A model generated the notes under the pieces. That model made no database searches. It saw only the letters and a list, made by a program, of their open reading frames with translations, and was not told the DNA's origin. Positions 41,651 to 50,609 of a stretch of 64,000 bases of DNA are shown here, piece after piece. Location of the stretch: positions 1,054,001 through 1,118,000 of the forward strand of contig NZ_JQNA01000001.1 in NCBI RefSeq assembly GCF_000745015.1, written 5' to 3'. The translations under genes were made by a program, and so were the position numbers. This DNA comes from Burkholderia sp. 9120. GTDB taxonomy: Bacteria; Pseudomonadota; Gammaproteobacteria; Burkholderiales; Burkholderiaceae. Every line of letters starts with the position of its first letter. Within the stretch, counting starts at the first letter, position 1.

Positions 41651-42634
41651 TCAGAGGCGCTGCTGCGCGGGGCGGGCTTTCGACGCCTGTTTGTGGCTAT
41701 ACATCGCCGTATCCGCGGCCGCCAGCAATTCGGCAATCGACGTATGCCGCGCGGGCTCGTACTGAATCTGCCCGACGCTGAAACGGATCTGATAGCCGCG
41801 CTTCTCGTCGGCATTGCGCGCGTCCAGCAGATGCTGGAGACGCTGCGTGACTTCGTGCGTTTCGGCGCTGCTCGAATCGGTCAGCAATACGACGAATTCG
41901 TCGCCGCCCAACCGCCCGATCACGTCGCTCTCACGCAGCGCCGTGCGCAGCACGTCGGCGAACGTGGTCAGTGCGCGATCGCCCTCGGCGTGGCCGTGGG
42001 TGTCGTTGATCTGCTTGAAATCGTTCAGGTCGAAGAACAGCAGCGACGCTGGTTTCTCCAGCCGCTTGCAGACGTTCAGCGCATGTTGCGCGAGCGCTTC
42101 GAAGCCGCGCCGGTTGGACAGCAGCGTCAGGTCGTCGAGCGTGGCGAGCTGCACGGCGGCCAGTTCCTGCTCCGCCATGCGCGCCAGATCGCGCAGCAGT
42201 TCGCGCTCTTCTTCGTCGAGACCGCGCGGCTTGACGTCGATCAGACAGAGCGTGCCGAGCTTGCTGCCGTTGGGCACCGTCAGCGGACAGCCGGCATAGA
42301 AACGGATATTCGGGTTGTCGATGACTAGCGGGTTGTCGTGAAAACGCGCGTCGGCCAACGCATCGGGCACCAGCATGATTTCGTCGCCGAGAATCGCGTG
42401 ACCGCAGAACGAAATGTCGCGCGATGTCTCGCTGGCCGTCAGGCCGACGCAGGATTTGAACCATTGGCGGTCGGCGTCGACGAGGCTCACGAGCGCGATC
42501 GGCACACCGAACAGCCGCTTGGCGAGCCGCGTCAGGCGGTCGAACCGCTCTTCAGGCGAAGTGTCGAGGATATGCAGCGCACGCAAGGTGTCGAGACGGG
42601 CGCTTTCATTGCTGGGCGTCGGTGGGACATGCAT
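41651..42634 (-). CDS. GAF-GGDEF diguanylate cyclase
   Basis: Predicted to make c-di-GMP from two GTP. Residues 20-160 form a GAF sensor (FGVPIALVSLVDADRQWFKS, DISFCGHAIL, FYAGCPLTVPNGSKLGTLCLID). Residues 165-315 form a GGDEF domain with an intact active site, GGDEF (243-247). An inhibitory I-site RESD (234-237) lies exactly five residues before it, so product inhibition is expected. It has no membrane segment and is probably cytosolic. AGGA lies 8 bp before the ATG. No EAL partner is nearby. Confidence 0.93.
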   Translation of the reverse strand: MHVPPTPSNESARLDTLRALHILDTSPEERFDRLTRLAKRLFGVPIALVSLVDADRQWFKSCVGLTASETSRDISFCGHAILGDEIMLVPDALADARFHDNPLVIDNPNIRFYAGCPLTVPNGSKLGTLCLIDVKPRGLDEEERELLRDLARMAEQELAAVQLATLDDLTLLSNRRGFEALAQHALNVCKRLEKPASLLFFDLNDFKQINDTHGHAEGDRALTTFADVLRTALRESDVIGRLGGDEFVVLLTDSSSAETHEVTQRLQHLLDARNADEKRGYQIRFSVGQIQYEPARHTSIAELLAAADTAMYSHKQASKARPAQQRL

Positions 42635-42833
42635 GTCGTGTTTCCTATGGCCGTTGGGTTGGCTACGGTTATTGGCACGTATGTACTGTATAGCGGCAAA
42701 CTTGGAGGCAAACCTTTGCGGTCAGGTTTTCAGTGGGATTTAAACCCTGAGGCGGAGTTCCATCCCGTTAAACGCGTAGCCGGGGTTGCACGCGGCGTAA
42801 AGCCCGTCCTGGCATCGCCTGGCGCGGGTCTTA

Positions 42834-43592
42834 TCAGGTTGCGTCCGGCACCGGATCGACAGGCCGCGCGAGACATTCGATCAGGTTGCCGGGGCCGCAC
42901 AGATGCAGCGCGCCGACCACCACCAGGGTGCGCTCCGGTCGCTCGATCAGCGCCGTCAGATGCGCCGCCCACGCGCGATTGCGCGCGTCGAGGATCGCCT
43001 CGCGTATGCCAGGCAGATTGAACATCGGCGATTCGACGGCGATCTGTTGCACGGCCGGCAAATCGCCGTTGATCCACGCGGCATGCATCTTCTCGAGCGT
43101 ACGCTGCGGTTCGGTGAGATCGGCCATCAGCAGATCGAGCGCCGCGGCGATCGCGTCGAGTGGAATCGAATCGAGCGACGCCGCCACCTCCTGCGAGGTT
43201 TCCAGGTAGCGATACGGTTTGCCTTGGGTCAGCGCCGAGCGCAACAGACGCGGCTCGACGCCTTCAACCACTTGCTGGAACAGCGTCGGCGCGACGATCA
43301 TCGCGGCCCACGGACGTAGCTCGGCGAGCGGCGCGAGCGGGCCTTCGGTGGGCCAGACGGCGTTGAGCCGCTGCCATGTGTCGTCGGCTAGCAGCGGTCG
43401 CAGACGATCGGCGCCGGCTTGCGCGGCGGCCTTCAGGAACGGCAGGATGGTCGGCGCGTCGGACTCGAACACGAGCGTTTCGGCCCAGTCGTAGGCCTCG
43501 GCGATCCAGGGCGGGGTACGGCGGCTCGTCGCGGGAAAAAGATGCATCGAGCCGAGCAGACGCAACTGGGTGCCGGTGAGTTGTAGATACAT
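42834..43592 (-). CDS. TraB/GumN-family protein
   Basis: 252-residue protein of the TraB/GumN (Tiki-like) family, some members of which are metalloproteases. The N-terminal block LRLLGSMHLFPATSR carries the GS-H motif, and the C-terminal ERTLVVVGALHLCGPGNLIE carries the matching GALHL-GxxxL motif; these histidines are the presumed metal ligands. There is no signal peptide, unlike many GumN proteins. GAGG lies 5 bp before the ATG at 43592, so the longer open frame (to 44129), which overlaps the upstream gene, is rejected. It is 47 bp after a small membrane protein gene. Confidence 0.87.
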   Translation of the reverse strand: MYLQLTGTQLRLLGSMHLFPATSRRTPPWIAEAYDWAETLVFESDAPTILPFLKAAAQAGADRLRPLLADDTWQRLNAVWPTEGPLAPLAELRPWAAMIVAPTLFQQVVEGVEPRLLRSALTQGKPYRYLETSQEVAASLDSIPLDAIAAALDLLMADLTEPQRTLEKMHAAWINGDLPAVQQIAVESPMFNLPGIREAILDARNRAWAAHLTALIERPERTLVVVGALHLCGPGNLIECLARPVDPVPDAT

Positions 43593-43639
43593 GCAACCTC
43601 GGTATGGACGGTCGATAACGCCGCCGGCGAGTACGTCAC

Positions 43640-44038
43640 TCAATCGGCGACGGACAGCACCGGACGCGCGCGGACGGCGCCGCGCCAGGCGATCCGGACG
43701 GTGGACAGGACGAACAGCAGAAAGACGATCTGCGACAGGTACAGATCGATCCGGATCGGATGATGCAGCGCGAACCACGAATTGTGCGCTACATCCGTCG
43801 CGATGACGGCGACGCAGAGTATGAGTCCGGCGACCGGCGCGACGAGCAGCAACAGCGCGGTCAACGGGTCGATGAACAGCAGCGAGGTCCAGTAGATACG
43901 CGTGAGCGGCGCGGCGCCGCCGTAGTCCCACCAGAGACCGTGAGTCAGCGCGACTTGCAGATGCGTCCAGGTGGCGCCGCACAGGCAGAGCGCGTAGATC
44001 ACGCGCAGTTGGAGGGAGCGGCGTTGGGGGTCTTGCAT
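43640..44038 (-). CDS. Small membrane protein of unknown function
   Basis: Unrecognised protein of 132 residues starting MQDPQRRSLQLRVIYALCLC. Three to four hydrophobic segments are visible (about 10-28, 45-75 as a pair, and 102-120). The conserved-looking GATWTHLQVALTHGLWWDYGG lies between the first two. The extension to 44194 has a non-protein composition. It stands just upstream of the TraB/GumN gene on the same strand and is probably co-transcribed with it. Confidence 0.7.
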   Translation of the reverse strand: MQDPQRRSLQLRVIYALCLCGATWTHLQVALTHGLWWDYGGAAPLTRIYWTSLLFIDPLTALLLLVAPVAGLILCVAVIATDVAHNSWFALHHPIRIDLYLSQIVFLLFVLSTVRIAWRGAVRARPVLSVAD

Positions 44039-44159
44039 GGACGCGCCTGGCAGGTTTCGAAGTAGCGAAGTATCCGCAAAAAAGCCCCGAATGTGAACGG
44101 GTTCGCCATCGGATATCGCCCCGCCGCACCGCCCCTCGGGCGGCGAACTCACTCTCCGT

Positions 44160-45578
44160 TCACGGATGGGCGCCAGCCCAGACGACATCGCCATCCACCG
44201 CGTAGAGCCGGCAATCGTGATGGAGCCTGTTGCACGCGTTCAGCGCATAGGCCAGCGGGTCGGCGCCGAGCGAGGCGGCGTCCCAGCCCCCGTCGGGCGA
44301 AACGGCAAAGGCACGCGGCCTGCGCATCGCAAGAAATTTTTCATACCCGGCGCGACCACCCTCGTTCACATAGGGCACCGCCTTTTCGTCCTCGAGGACG
44401 GCGAATTGCGTGGGCGGCGGCTCCTTCGTCGGCCGCACCCAAACGATCTCGTTGTCGACCGCGTAAAGCTGGCAATTCCGGCCGCGCTGCTGACAGGCCT
44501 TCAACGCCTGAGCTCGTGGATCGAAGCCGCCCGAGTACGACGACGCGGAGCCTTGCCCAATGGCGAACGCGCGCGGCAGCGGCTTGGCCAGGAAACTCCT
44601 GTAGTAGTCACTGCCCTGATCGCCGAGATACGGCAACGCCTTCACGTCGTCGAGACTTGCGTAATGACTCGGCGGAGGAAGCGGGCCAGGCATGTACTGC
44701 GGATAAATCGGGCTGTTCGGAAGACCGATGCTCGCAAGAAAAGCATCGACCTTCGGCACCCAGATCGACAGCGCCGCGCCGGAGCCCAGCATGTTGTGTG
44801 AGTCCGTCTCGAATGGACCGTAGGCGACCAGTTCGGCACGGCCGCCGGCGGCGGTGTATTGCTTGTACATGCCGCGCCAGGTGGCGACGGGAAAGATGCG
44901 ATCGTTGTCACCAAAAAACCAGATGGAGGGGATGCGGGTCTGAGCGCCAAGCTGACCGGCGGCGTCGATCAGACTTGAATCCTGACTGTCGCAATCCGAC
45001 TCTCTCATGCCGCCGGCGAAGCTGATCAAGCCTCGCACGTTGGGCACCTTGAGCGCGCCTAGCGCGAGCGTGTTCCATCCACCGAAGCTCTGCCCCGCTA
45101 CCACGATGCGTGAACCGTCGATACCGGGCTGCTGCCTCATGTAGTCGATGACGGCGCGGATGTCTCGCGCTGCGTCGAGACCGGTCATGACCTCATCGCA
45201 GCCGTACTTGCTTAGTGTCCCGCGGGTACCGGCGTAGCCGCGCATCATCGGCATGACGACGGCGTAGCCGCGCGACAGAAAATAGTAAGCGGAGAACGAG
45301 ATGTGATATCGCGGTTGCTGTGCGGGCGGTTCGCTCGACGTTGACCCGTGGTTCATCACCGCAAGCGGGAAAGGGCCAGGGCCGCTCGGCGTGAACACCG
45401 TCACCTGCAATGTGTCCGGCCGCTCGGGATCGCCCGGCACACTCAGCACGCGCTCGTTGAGCGGCGCTTCGGGTTCCCTCGACGCGTCGGCCGCGTCGTC
45501 GGCGAATGCAATGCGGGTCAGCGTCGAGAGCATCAGCGCCAGCATGAAGAACAGAATTCGCTGTGGTGTCCGTGTCAT
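44160..45578 (-). CDS. Secreted alpha/beta hydrolase with two tandem C-terminal repeats
   Basis: 472 residues from the ATG at 45578. A signal peptide (residues 1-26, ending RIAFA) is followed by a dienelactone-hydrolase-like domain (about 45-290) with nucleophile elbow GQSFGG, acid in FFGDNDRIFP and a late His in ETDSHNMLG. Residues 301-386 and 387-472 are two copies of an 86-residue unit. Each copy begins PPPxxxAxLxDxKAxPY and ends in the pattern DPxAxALxxCxxxxxxCxLYAVDxxxVW, resembling DUF4189-like cysteine-paired repeats. The substrate is unknown; a secreted esterase or peptidase-like role is possible. The frame upstream of 45578 is AT-rich and non-coding. Confidence 0.82.
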   Translation of the reverse strand: MTRTPQRILFFMLALMLSTLTRIAFADDAADASREPEAPLNERVLSVPGDPERPDTLQVTVFTPSGPGPFPLAVMNHGSTSSEPPAQQPRYHISFSAYYFLSRGYAVVMPMMRGYAGTRGTLSKYGCDEVMTGLDAARDIRAVIDYMRQQPGIDGSRIVVAGQSFGGWNTLALGALKVPNVRGLISFAGGMRESDCDSQDSSLIDAAGQLGAQTRIPSIWFFGDNDRIFPVATWRGMYKQYTAAGGRAELVAYGPFETDSHNMLGSGAALSIWVPKVDAFLASIGLPNSPIYPQYMPGPLPPPSHYASLDDVKALPYLGDQGSDYYRSFLAKPLPRAFAIGQGSASSYSGGFDPRAQALKACQQRGRNCQLYAVDNEIVWVRPTKEPPPTQFAVLEDEKAVPYVNEGGRAGYEKFLAMRRPRAFAVSPDGGWDAASLGADPLAYALNACNRLHHDCRLYAVDGDVVWAGAHP

Positions 45579-45840
45579 TTTCTTTCTATTTATGTTGAAT
45601 AACGGAAATATATGCTTCCAATACCGAGGCAAAAAATTACCCGAAGCTTGCCCCACCTGCAATTCAATTCACCGAATTACTGGATTTACAACAAGTCGTA
45701 ATGTTTCAAAATATTGTTGAAATAGGCGGGCGAGTTTTCGCGACCCGTCGTGGATTTGAGCTTCATTGTCGATTCATGGCCGCGGCGCTCTTATCCATCC
45801 GCGCCATGGCAATTTTTGCGTCTGCGCTACACGTCGTGTA
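45579..45840. other. AT-rich gap beside the hydrolase gene
   Basis: 262 bp, clearly poorer in GC than the rest of the window, with no credible gene. It separates the hydrolase from the broken gene on the same strand and may mark foreign DNA. Confidence 0.5.
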
Positions 45841-46768
45841 TCACCACGGCGAATTCGTATCCGACAAAAAGCTTCTGACGTAAACCTGAACGCAATCCAG
45901 ATGAAAGTAGGTTTTTTCACGCAGATGAAGCTTCACGAATCGCTGCGGAGCGGTGGCGTCGATCTCAATGGTCAGTGCGTCTTGCCCGGCGCCGAACACC
46001 GGCCACGCCGCCTGGTCGGGAGCGAATACCGGCTGGTAGTCGACGCGATCGTTAGACAGCGATACCGCCAGCGAGCGCGCCCGGTCCGGCCCTGCGACCG
46101 AGTTGTGAACGACGATCCGTTCGATCCAATAGGCGCTTTGCAGGTCGAATTCGATGGCCGGCGCCTCGTCGTGGGCACTGGTGTGAAAACGTATGCTGCC
46201 GGAAGATTCGGCGAGGAACGGTTGAGGTTGAAATCCGTAGATACTGCTGACATAGTACGGCAGGCCTGTCGCGATATTGCGCAACCGGCATTCGGATCCG
46301 ACCGTGACCACGCTAGTCAATGCCGTATCGGCCCCAGCGCCCGTCGTCCGAGCGTCGACAATGCCGCGCGCAGATTGTCGGCCGCGGTTGCGAGAAAAGA
46401 ACCGGCGAGATGGATGCCGTCGTAAAAATGCTCGGCACGCGTTCTTCAAAAGAGATCGGTCAAGCCGCTGTACAGATCGACATGCGCATGTTCTGGCGCC
46501 CGGTCGCGAGGACACCAAGCGTTTCATTGAGAATCCGCGCGGCGTGATTCCGTTTCTCCACCGAGCCGACAGTTGGATGGCTTGCGATAAACAGCAGCTT
46601 TTCCGGCGGATTCGAAGGCACCGGCCCCAAGTGAAGCATATCGAGTCCCGCGAACATCTTGCTGCGGGAGATACCAACGCCCAACAACCGGTCTTCTTCA
46701 TCCCACACACAGGTATGACTATCGCCGACTCCGAGGATGCGCAGCGTTTTCGCGGCGGAGGCAGCATT
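45841..46768 (-). pseudogene. Broken SGNH-hydrolase-like gene with F5/8C carbohydrate-binding domain
   Basis: Three reading frames hold pieces of one protein. Frame A (46768-46460) has LRILGVGDSHTCVW with GDSH (46715-46726), then coding-like sequence to VLATGR, and stops at 46462. Frame B takes over near 46496 (PEHAHVDLYSGLTDLF), hits TGA at 46448-46446, then continues to the catalytic-block signature DGIHL (46407-46421). Frame C (46310-45841) encodes a discoidin-type F5/8C domain (AIEFDLQSAYWIERIVVHN, FVKLHLREKTYFHLDCVQVYVRS). GDSH plus DGIHL are block I and block V of SGNH hydrolases. Frame A has no start codon after the in-frame TGA at 46771-46769. At least two frameshifts and one stop make this a pseudogene, or a stretch with sequencing errors. 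Confidence 0.75.
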
Positions 46769-46916
46769 TCAGTGGCGCTGGCTGCCTCGGTCAAGCGCCC
46801 GGTCTGATCGAATTCGACTGCCGAACCCACGGATTTCCTGCGCACTTTCTGAGCGATCGAAGACGGCTTTGTACCACTTTCAACAATCCATTTCCATACG
46901 TGGAAAAAGACGCGCC

Positions 46917-46949
46917 AAAAAGAAAAGCCCCGACCTTGTCGGGGCTTTT
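46917..46949 (-). terminator. Terminator of tRNA-Cys
   Basis: 12-bp stem AAAAGCCCCGAC/GTCGGGGCTTTT with CTT loop, followed on the minus strand by CTTTTT. It lies 15 bp past the tRNA. Confidence 0.9.
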
Positions 46950-46964
46950 CTTTACATCAACTTC

Positions 46965-47038
46965 TGGAGGCGCGAGCCGGAGTCGAACCGGCCTAAACGG
47001 CTTTGCAGGCCGCTGCATAACCGCTTTGCTATCGCGCC
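46965..47038 (-). tRNA. tRNA-Cys (anticodon GCA)
   Basis: 74 nt including encoded CCA. The acceptor stem GGCGCGA pairs with TCGCGCC. The anticodon stem CGGCC/GGCCG-type pairing frames the loop with GCA, and the T arm is GCCGGTTCGACTCCGGC. It follows the tRNA-Gly pair, as in the E. coli glyW-cysT order. Confidence 0.95.
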
Positions 47039-47126
47039 GCAAGCGGACTGGAATCTAGCTGCAGATTCGCAGGTTTGTCTGTGGGCCACCTCTACCACCG
47101 GTGAGGCTGAAACCTTCAGCCCATCA

Positions 47127-47154
47127 AACAAAAAGGGAAGCCTTGCTTCCCCTT
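47127..47154 (-). terminator. Terminator-like hairpin between tRNA-Gly and tRNA-Cys
   Basis: On the minus strand GGGGAAGC-AAG-GCTTCCC followed by TTTTTGTTTG, directly after the second tRNA-Gly. It should lower or block read-through into tRNA-Cys. Confidence 0.75.
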
Positions 47155-47159
47155 ATGTA

Positions 47160-47235
47160 TGGAGCGGGAGACGAGGCTCGAACTCGCGACCTCAACCTTG
47201 GCAAGGTTGCGCTCTACCAACTGAGCTACTCCCGC
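47160..47235 (-). tRNA. tRNA-Gly (anticodon GCC), second copy
   Basis: 76 nt including CCA. Acceptor GCGGGAG/CTCCCGC, D arm AGCTCAGTTGGTAGAGC, anticodon loop with GCC, T arm GCGAGTTCGAGCCTCGT (imperfect stem). It is identical to the copy at 47300-47375. Confidence 0.95.
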
Positions 47236-47299
47236 ATTGAACTGCTTCACAACGCGCTGCACTTCTTACTTCGCCAAACAACGCATTGCTTCAAAAATT

Positions 47300-47375
47300 T
47301 GGAGCGGGAGACGAGGCTCGAACTCGCGACCTCAACCTTGGCAAGGTTGCGCTCTACCAACTGAGCTACTCCCGC
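47300..47375 (-). tRNA. tRNA-Gly (anticodon GCC), first copy
   Basis: 76 nt, identical in sequence to the gene at 47160-47235 and separated from it by 64 bp of unrelated sequence. It is the first tRNA after the promoter at 47472-47500. Two copies suggest a high demand for GGC decoding. Confidence 0.95.
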
Positions 47376-47471
47376 TTTGTGCTGCTATTGCCGTGCTTCT
47401 ACTTGAATACTGCCTGCAACTACTGCGCTACTTCCGCTGCTGCTTCGAACTGCGTGCATCGGAGAAACGAG

Positions 47472-47500
47472 ATTATGGAGAATCGACTGAAACGTGTCAA
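47472..47500 (-). promoter_or_regulatory. Strong sigma-70 promoter of the tRNA-Gly-Gly-Cys cluster
   Basis: On the minus strand TTGACA (47500-47495), exactly 17 bp, CATAAT (47477-47472). The -35 is perfect and the -10 matches 5 of 6. It lies between the pgsA stop and the first tRNA-Gly. Confidence 0.85.
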
Positions 47501-47537
47501 CCCCTTTTGCGAATGTCTTTTACTGAACAGATTTCAC

Positions 47538-48131
47538 TCATGCCGCCCCGCCGCGTTCGCGGATCTGAGGCCACGCGAGCTTCATGTAATAGAGCATCGA
47601 CCAGATGGTCAGGAACGCGGCCAGATAGATCAGCCACAGGCCCCACACGCGCGTGTCGACCGCCACGCCACCGCCGAACGGCAAGGGGCCATAGAACAGC
47701 AGCATGGGAATCGCGACCATCTGACACACGGTCTTGAACTTGCCGAGCGAGTTCACCGCGACGCTCTTCGACGCGCCGATCTGCGCCATCCACTCGCGCA
47801 GCGCCGAGATCGCGATCTCGCGCCCGACGATCACCAGCGCGATCGCCGAATCGATCCGCGTGAGCTGCACCAGCACGAGCAGCGCCGCGGTCACCATCAG
47901 CTTGTCGGCGACCGGATCGAGAAACGCGCCGAACGCCGAGGTCTGATTCCACTTGCGCGCCAGGAAGCCATCGAACCAGTCGGTCAGCGCGGCCAGAATG
48001 AAGATTGTCGCGGCCGCCAGATTGCGGTGCGCGGGGCTCATCATCATGTCGGGCAAATAGAACACGCCGACGACGAGCGGAATCAGGACGATCCGCAGCC
48101 AGGTCAGGAAAATCGGGAAATTAAACGGCAT
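47538..48131 (-). CDS. pgsA: CDP-diacylglycerol-glycerol-3-phosphate 3-phosphatidyltransferase
   Basis: Makes phosphatidylglycerol phosphate, the precursor of phosphatidylglycerol and cardiolipin. The 197-residue integral membrane protein carries the family motif D(x2)DG(x2)AR(x8)G(x3)D(x3)D in LTDWFDGFLARKW followed by GAFLDPVADKL. The start MPFNFPIFLTWLRIVLIPLV is typical; the upstream 29-codon extension is not. It is downstream of uvrC and upstream of tRNA-Gly, the uvrC-pgsA-glyW order of E. coli. Confidence 0.96.
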   Translation of the reverse strand: MPFNFPIFLTWLRIVLIPLVVGVFYLPDMMMSPAHRNLAAATIFILAALTDWFDGFLARKWNQTSAFGAFLDPVADKLMVTAALLVLVQLTRIDSAIALVIVGREIAISALREWMAQIGASKSVAVNSLGKFKTVCQMVAIPMLLFYGPLPFGGGVAVDTRVWGLWLIYLAAFLTIWSMLYYMKLAWPQIRERGGAA

Positions 48132-48284
48132 GGGCAGGCGCAGCGTCTGGCAAGGGAGATGCAATTGTGCCGTGTCACAAGGCCTGCCACAAGCAAAGCG
48201 GCGCACGGGCCATGGCACGCGCGCCGCCTGGACGCTGGATCGCAGCCGATAAACGGGCCGCCCGCCCGACCGTGATCAATGCAA

Positions 48285-50609
48285 TCAGTGCAATTGCCGA
48301 TAGATCTGCTCGGCGAGCGCCTGCGAAATCCCTTCGACGCTCGCCAGATCCTCGACGCTCGCCGCGACCACGCCGCGCAGGCCGCCAAAGCGCGCGAGCA
48401 ACCGCTGACGCCGCTTCGCGCCGACGCCTTCGAGTTCTTCGAGCCGCGAGGTCTGGCGCGTTTTGGCGCGCTTCGCGCGCATGCCGGTGATCGCGAAACG
48501 GTGCGCTTCGTCGCGAATCTGCGCGACCAGCATCAGCGCGGCGCTTTCCTTGCCGAGTTCGAGCGGCGCGCGGTCGTCAGCGAAAATCAGCGTTTCGAGG
48601 CCGACCTTACGTCCTTCGCCCTTCGCGACGCCGACCAGCATGCCGATGTCCAGTCCCAGTTCGGAGAACACCTGGCGCGCGATTTCAACCTGGCCCTTGC
48701 CGCCGTCGATCAGCACGATGGTCGGCAAAATGCCGCCGGTGGGGGCGGGCCCGGTGGTTTCGGGCGGGAGCGTGGGGTCGGTGAGCTCAGTGGGCTCAAT
48801 GGCGACGCCGTTGTCCGCGTCAACTGACAAGGTGACGGCTTCGTCGGCGACATTCGCGGCGTCGCTCGCCGTGTCGCTCGCGACATCGCCCGCGGCATCG
48901 TTCTCGCCGGCATTCGCGGCAGCTTGCGCGACCATCTTCTCGTAGCGGCGCGTGAGCACCTGGCGCATGGCCGCGTAGTCGTCGCCGGGGGTGATGCCGG
49001 TGATGTTGTAGCGGCGGTATTCGGACGACTGCATCTTGTGATGGTGATACACCACGCACGACGCCTGCGTCGCCTCGCCCATCGTGTGGCTGATGTCGAA
49101 GCATTCGATCCGCAGATGCGCGAGGTCGTCGCACTCCATGCCGAGCGTATCGGTCAGCGCGCGTGTGCGAGCCTGCTGCGAGCCTTGTTCGGAGAGCAGG
49201 CGCGCCAGCGCGAGGCGCGCGTTCTGCTCGGCCATCGCGAGCCACGCACGTCGCTGGCCTTGAGGCTGACGCAGCACGGTGACCTTATGGCCGGCCTGCT
49301 CGATCAGCACGTCGACCAGTTCGCGGTTGGCCGGCGCGTGGCTGACCACCAGCACCGGCGGCACGCGGTTGCCGAGGTAATGCTGGGCAATGAACGCTTC
49401 GAGGACCTCGGCTTCGATCCCGCCGGACGCGCGACCTTTGCGCGGTTTCGCGGGTCGTGCGTCGGAGGCGGCGTCGGCGTCGGCGTTTTCTGCGTCGTTG
49501 TCTTGCCCGGCTTCGGCTTCGGCTTCGGCGTCTAACGCCGCTTCATCATCGTCTTCCGCCGACAGCGCTGCCGCAATCGCAAGCGCATCGTCGTCCACGC
49601 CGGACGCTTCCGTCCCGCCGTTCACGTTATCCGCTGCGTCCGCGACAGCGACGTCCATCGCCACGCGCGCCAGCATCGCATCGCCCTCAGCGCCTTCTTC
49701 GAGGCCGCCCTCGTCCGCCGTCAACGCGCTTTCCACATGCGCCGGGAAATACGCCTTGTCACCGAGATGCCGGCCGCCGCGCACCATCGCTAGATTCACG
49801 CAGACCCGGCCGCCCAGCGCGACCACCGCGAGAATGTCCACGTCGCTATCGCTGCCGACTTCGATCGCCTGCTGATGCAGCACCGTCGACAGCGAACTCA
49901 TCTGGTTGCGCACCGCTGCGGCCTGCTCGAACTTCAGCTCGCTCGCGAACGCATGCATCTTGCCCTCGAGCTCCTTCATCACCTCGCCCTGACGGCCGAG
50001 CAGAAAGCGCGACGCGTTGGCGACGTCGTGCGCATAGTCTTCTTCGCTGATCGCCGCGACACACGGCGCCGTGCAACGGCCGATCTGATGCAGCAGGCAA
50101 GGCCGCGTGCGGTTGTTGAACACCGAGTCTTCGCAGGTGCGCAACTGAAACACGCGCTGCAGGATCTGGATGCTCTCGCGCACCGCCCAAGCACTCGGAA
50201 ACGGCCCGAAGTACTGGTTCTTGCGGTCCACCGAGCCACGGTAATACGCCATGCGCGGGAACTTGTGACCGGTCAGCTTGAGGTACGGATACGACTTGTC
50301 GTCGCGAAACAGAATGTTGTAGCGCGGCGCGAGCGCCTTGATCAGGTTGTTCTCGAGCAGCAGCGCCTCGGCCTCGGAACGCGTGACGGTCGTTTCGATC
50401 CGTGCGATGCGCGTCACCATCATCGCGATGCGCGGCGACAGCAGCGTCTTCGTGAAGTAGCTCGACACGCGCTTCTTGAGATCGCGCGCCTTGCCCACGT
50501 AAAGCACCGCGCCGTGGGTATCGTAATAGCGATACACGCCGGGCAGATGCGGCAGTTGGGCGAGCACTTTTTTGGGCTCGAAGACGTCGGTTGCTTCGGG
50601 TTCGGTCAT
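48285..50609 (-). CDS. uvrC: Excinuclease ABC subunit C, with two large insertions
   Basis: Makes the dual incisions in nucleotide excision repair. The protein has 774 residues against about 610 in E. coli. The order is a GIY-YIG nuclease (residues 20-100, [18 protein letters not shown]), the Cys-rich linker, a UVR motif (about 215-245, [17 protein letters not shown]), the RNase-H-like nuclease ([11 protein letters not shown], then IDGGKGQ) and tandem HhH motifs at the C terminus. Two acidic, Ala/Asp/Glu-rich insertions occupy residues about 297-397 and 562-627; both lie between conserved blocks, so activity is probably kept. It is followed by pgsA. Confidence 0.95.
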   Translation of the reverse strand: MTEPEATDVFEPKKVLAQLPHLPGVYRYYDTHGAVLYVGKARDLKKRVSSYFTKTLLSPRIAMMVTRIARIETTVTRSEAEALLLENNLIKALAPRYNILFRDDKSYPYLKLTGHKFPRMAYYRGSVDRKNQYFGPFPSAWAVRESIQILQRVFQLRTCEDSVFNNRTRPCLLHQIGRCTAPCVAAISEEDYAHDVANASRFLLGRQGEVMKELEGKMHAFASELKFEQAAAVRNQMSSLSTVLHQQAIEVGSDSDVDILAVVALGGRVCVNLAMVRGGRHLGDKAYFPAHVESALTADEGGLEEGAEGDAMLARVAMDVAVADAADNVNGGTEASGVDDDALAIAAALSAEDDDEAALDAEAEAEAGQDNDAENADADAASDARPAKPRKGRASGGIEAEVLEAFIAQHYLGNRVPPVLVVSHAPANRELVDVLIEQAGHKVTVLRQPQGQRRAWLAMAEQNARLALARLLSEQGSQQARTRALTDTLGMECDDLAHLRIECFDISHTMGEATQASCVVYHHHKMQSSEYRRYNITGITPGDDYAAMRQVLTRRYEKMVAQAAANAGENDAAGDVASDTASDAANVADEAVTLSVDADNGVAIEPTELTDPTLPPETTGPAPTGGILPTIVLIDGGKGQVEIARQVFSELGLDIGMLVGVAKGEGRKVGLETLIFADDRAPLELGKESAALMLVAQIRDEAHRFAITGMRAKRAKTRQTSRLEELEGVGAKRRQRLLARFGGLRGVVAASVEDLASVEGISQALAEQIYRQLH

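Noticed and set aside
42834..44129. Longer version of the TraB/GumN protein (431 codons)
   Set aside because: The extra N-terminal part overlaps the small membrane protein gene in another frame and is Arg-rich; the ATG at 43592 has a proper ribosome-binding site.
45841..46845. A single 334-residue protein in the broken SGNH/F5-8C region
   Set aside because: Only its last 155 residues look like protein; the first half is a shadow of the GDSH frame. The region is better explained as a frameshifted gene.
49419..49721. Repetitive DNA inside uvrC, considered as a CRISPR or tandem-repeat array
   Set aside because: The repetition comes from Ala/Asp/Glu codons in an open frame; there are no regular repeat-spacer units.
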